A stretch of 64,000 nucleotides of DNA from an uncultured Bacteroidales bacterium (GTDB lineage Bacteria; Bacteroidota; Bacteroidia; Bacteroidales; Marinilabiliaceae): positions 1 through 64,000 of the forward strand of contig CAKUVM010000006.1 of the NCBI GenBank assembly GCA_934699135.1. Direction: 5' to 3'. Positions within the stretch are counted from its first letter, which is position 1, and every line of letters begins with the position of its first letter. The notes under the pieces were generated by a model. It did not search any database. It worked only from the letters and a program-made list of their open reading frames with translations, and was not told the origin of the DNA. The position numbers were made by a program, and so were the translations under genes. Below are positions 61,809-64,000 of this stretch, one piece after another.

Positions 61809-63357
61809 TGCCGCGTTTGTTGTCGTTCTCCTGATGTTGCCTGGACTGCCCCTCCGGCTTTGGCTCGCGAGGCTGCCCGTCTCGGCGCGGCCTTGGGCCC
61901 CTGCCTCCTCGCCTTTGGTCTTGCCCCGGCCTTGGCTCGCGAGGCCGCCCGTCGCCGTCTCGGCGCGGCCTTGGGCCTCTGTCTCCGCGGGGCCTGTTGT
62001 CCCTTGGCCTGTTATCTGTTGTCTCGGCCGATGCCCCTGGCGCGGCTGTGGCCGTGTTGCCGGTCTGCTGGGCGTCATTGGGCGCCGTTTGTTGGCGGTT
62101 TGGCCTGTCACCGCGTCGGCCGCCTTGTCGGCCCTGCCGGTCACCTCGGTTGTTGTCTGCCCTGTTTCCCCGGCCACGGTTCCTGTCTCCGCCCCGGCCT
62201 CGCTTGCCTCCTTTGCCGTCGAAGCGCGTCAGGTCTTCATCAAGTTCCACCACGCCCGAATATCCGTCCTCCTCGTTGTTCACGGTCGTTTGAGTGCCGC
62301 CTATGGTGTCGGGCTTTTTGCCCTCGGCGTTCATCTTGATTATTTCAGCCACGTGGTCGGCGTCTACGGCCACGATGTTGGTGGGGGAGTCTTTCTGTGG
62401 CGAGTACCACATGAGCCTCTTGAAGATGTCGTATTTGAAGAAGAAATATGTGCCTTCGGCCGTCTCCAGAGGCTTGTCTGTGGGCGGGAAGCTCTTAATG
62501 GCATCCACGTAGGCCGCCAGCTCATAGTTGAGGCAGCACTTGAGCTTGCCGCATTGCCCTGCCAGTTTGACGGGGTTGAGAGACAGGTCTTGAAGCCTGG
62601 CCGAGTGGGTGGAGACGGAGACGAAACTCGTCATCCACGTGGCGCAGCACATCTCGCGCCCGCATGGCCCTATGCCGCCAATGCGCCCCGCCTCTTGCCT
62701 GGCGCCGATCTGGCGCATCTCTATGCGGACGTGAAAACGGTCGGCCAAGACTTTGATGAGCTCGCGGAAGTCTACGCGCTCGTCAGCGATGTAGTAGAAG
62801 ATGGCCTTGGTGCGGTCTCCCTGATACTCCACGTCGCCAATTTTCATATTGAGATTTAGGCTCTGGGCTATCTGCCTGGCCTCCAGCATGGTCTGATGCT
62901 CCAGGGCCTTGGCCTCTTCCCATTTCTCTATGTCTGTGGGGCGCGCCAGACGATAGACGCGCTTGAACTCGTAATTGGCGGGGTTGATGTGGTTTTTATG
63001 CATCTGGAGGTAGACCAGCCTGCCTTGGAGGGTGACGGTGCCAATGTCGTGGCCTGGAGACGACTCCACGGCCACCGTGTCTCCGCGTTTCAGCAGGATG
63101 CCTGTCGAGTTTCGGAAGTAGGCCTTTCGGGTGTTTTTGAACTGAACCTCCACCAGGTCTGACGCGTTGGGCGGCGTCGGCAGGTCTTCTAGCCAGTCAT
63201 AGGTGTGGAGTTTGCCTCCTCTTATGGCGCGCGTGCCGCAGCAGCTCACGCTTTGTTCGGGTCTGAAGCCCGTGGCCGGGATGAGCGCCTCGGCCTGCCC
63301 GTCATCGGGTTTCAGGTCGGGGATCTGCTCGTCGGCTCTCTTTATCTCGTCTTCCAT
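61783..63357 (-). CDS. PSP1/RicT-family protein with long RGG-like tail
   Basis: 524 aa. The PSP1 C-terminal-type domain (about residues 50-330) is complete and includes the zinc/iron-sulfur cysteines seen in RicT (YaaT) proteins: GIGPCGREMCCATWM and QCGKLKCCLNYE. RicT takes part in RNA-processing complexes in Firmicutes. From about residue 375 the protein becomes a disordered Arg/Gly/Pro/Asp/Gln tail of about 150 residues (GKGGKRGRGGDRNRGRGNRA, then imperfect 24-residue repeats with RGPRPRRDGDGRPREPRPG and RGPRPRRDGQPREPKPEG). Such tails bind RNA. Last 26 bases overlap gldH; about 70 bases after holB. Confidence 0.88.
   Translation of the reverse strand: MEDEIKRADEQIPDLKPDDGQAEALIPATGFRPEQSVSCCGTRAIRGGKLHTYDWLEDLPTPPNASDLVEVQFKNTRKAYFRNSTGILLKRGDTVAVESSPGHDIGTVTLQGRLVYLQMHKNHINPANYEFKRVYRLARPTDIEKWEEAKALEHQTMLEARQIAQSLNLNMKIGDVEYQGDRTKAIFYYIADERVDFRELIKVLADRFHVRIEMRQIGARQEAGRIGGIGPCGREMCCATWMTSFVSVSTHSARLQDLSLNPVKLAGQCGKLKCCLNYELAAYVDAIKSFPPTDKPLETAEGTYFFFKYDIFKRLMWYSPQKDSPTNIVAVDADHVAEIIKMNAEGKKPDTIGGTQTTVNNEEDGYSGVVELDEDLTRFDGKGGKRGRGGDRNRGRGNRADNNRGDRQGRQGGRRGDRPNRQQTAPNDAQQTGNTATAAPGASAETTDNRPRDNRPRGDRGPRPRRDGDGRPREPRPGQDQRRGGRGPRPRRDGQPREPKPEGQSRQHQENDNKRGNEQGGEQK
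61861..61982 (-). repeat. Imperfect direct repeat encoding the PSP1 tail
   Basis: Two copies, about 61861-61903 and 61933-61982, each read TGGCTCGCGAGGC[TC]GCCC and then GGCGCGGCCTTGGGCC on the plus strand, with a six-base insertion in the second. They encode the repeated RGPRPRRDG..PREP segment. Confidence 0.75.
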
Positions 63358-63427
63358 TGTCTGTGTCAGTGGGTATTGAGTGTATGTATGTCGGTGTTGG
63401 AAGTGCAGGGTTGTGCTGTGCGTGGCG

Positions 63428-64000
63428 TCAGGCTTGTTGGTCGGGCTCTGCCGATGGCCTTTTGATCCTTTTGATGAGCGCGCTCAAGCTCATCATCATG
63501 CTCTTCATGACCATCCTGACATTGGCGTTTTGTTCCACCCGCGCCGTGGTGTCATCAATGAGCGCGGCTATGCGCTCGGCGTTGCCGATGTGGACGAACT
63601 GGGCAAATTTGAGCAAGAACTCCTCTTCGGCCTGCGTCAGGAAGTTTATGCGGCTCTCGCACAGGTTCATGATGAAGCTCTCCCTCACCATGTGTTGGCA
63701 GTAGGCGAGCAGGTTTTTGACCTGGTCTCGCGTCATGGCTCGGCATTGGTCGGCCAGGGTGTTCATCCTGATCACCTTCTCAGGTCTGTCGGTCCACGCC
63801 ACCCTCATCATCTCTTTGAAAAACTGCAGGTTTTGCGTGGAGGTCTCGGCGTTGCCAAGCAGTCTTGTGGCGGCCACGTAGCTGCCTTGCGCAATGTGCG
63901 CCATGCGGCTCGCCTCGGTTGGCACCATCCCTAGGGAGCGCATGAGCGCCGCTTTCATGTCCTCCTCTTCTATCGGCGGCACGCGAAACGTCTGCGCGCG
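63428..64000 (-). CDS. holB: DNA polymerase III delta' subunit, C-terminal part (5' end outside window)
   Basis: The frame is open from the window edge (RAQTFRVPPIEEEDMKAAL) to the stop at 63428, about 190 residues. It has the C-terminal delta' pattern: a sensor-2-like arginine region ahead, then ALMRSLGMVPTEASRMAHIAQGSYVAATRLL, FFKEMMRVAWTDRP, and the helical collar domain MTRDQVKNLLAYCQHMVRESF...ADEEFLLKFAQFVHIGN-like (here AEEEFLLKFAQFVHIGN). The ATPase domain would lie beyond the window. Its position upstream of PSP1 and gldH is the conserved Bacteroidales arrangement. delta' belongs to the clamp loader. Confidence 0.85.
   Translation of the reverse strand, partial: RAQTFRVPPIEEEDMKAALMRSLGMVPTEASRMAHIAQGSYVAATRLLGNAETSTQNLQFFKEMMRVAWTDRPEKVIRMNTLADQCRAMTRDQVKNLLAYCQHMVRESFIMNLCESRINFLTQAEEEFLLKFAQFVHIGNAERIAALIDDTTARVEQNANVRMVMKSMMMSLSALIKRIKRPSAEPDQQA

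Noticed and set aside
61809..62177. Extended N-terminus of gldH
   Set aside because: The extra 123 codons are an alternative frame of the PSP1 repeat tail; the lipoprotein signal begins at the ATG at 61808.

Overview
The window reads as chromosome of a GC-rich member of the Bacteroidota, most likely order Bacteroidales. Support: many starts are preceded by the Bacteroidota -7 element TAnnTTTG rather than a sigma70 -10 box; there are lipoproteins with an Asp-rich stretch after the lipid Cys, a GldH homologue, an RprX/RprY-like two-component system, a GH97 glycosidase, the acpP-fabF-rnc and holB-PSP1-gldH gene orders, and a propeller sensor of the type common in Bacteroidales. I cannot assign a genus from sequence alone.

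Layout. 1-1232: permease-like membrane protein and a GntR/YtrA-type regulator (probably the end of an ABC transporter operon). 1365-6366: the rimP-nusA-infB operon, with a strong promoter and a terminator-like hairpin in its leader. 6385-7632: AmpG-like MFS permease, then tRNA-Arg(TCT). 7766-12240: a degraded, visibly AT-richer prophage or integrative element between tRNA-Arg and folE. It carries a VRR-NUC nuclease, a ParB-like protein, a TGT-fold DpdA-like transglycosylase, a PD-(D/E)XK-like protein, QueD and QueE remnants, a spanin-like pseudogene and a phage-repressor-like protein. 12315-20658: housekeeping genes (folE, rprY-rprX, tRNA-Lys, metA, a MurG-like glycosyltransferase, rnc, fabF, acpP). 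21047-28139: nucleoside permease, a five-repeat cysteine lipoprotein, a heterodimeric ABC exporter, a small lipoprotein and a VanZ-like protein. 28236-33788: a minus-strand cluster with a MORN-like protein, a small membrane protein, aroB, aroA and GH97. 33910-44725 (plus strand): M23 peptidase, dxr, a propeller/SpoIIE regulator, a membrane AraC-type regulator, hrpB and two FKBP isomerases. 44919-64000 (minus strand): alaS, a PfkB kinase, an ABC-F protein, a GNAT enzyme, a TPR/PD40/SPOR-like protein, an S41 peptidase, a CrtI-like oxidoreductase, an EamA transporter, a sialate O-acetylesterase-family protein without catalytic residues, mrp, trmB, gldH, a PSP1/RicT protein with an RGG-like tail, and the C-terminal part of holB.

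The most interesting region is the element remnant at 8-12 kb. A transglycosylase-fold protein of the DpdA kind, next to QueD and a broken QueE, suggests a former phage 7-deazaguanine DNA-modification cassette. It has lost at least part of its precursor pathway but keeps the transglycosylase and two nuclease-like neighbours as open frames. Other points of note are the five-repeat Cys lipoprotein, the hairpins at the 5' ends of rnc and rimP, and the apparent pseudo-esterase.
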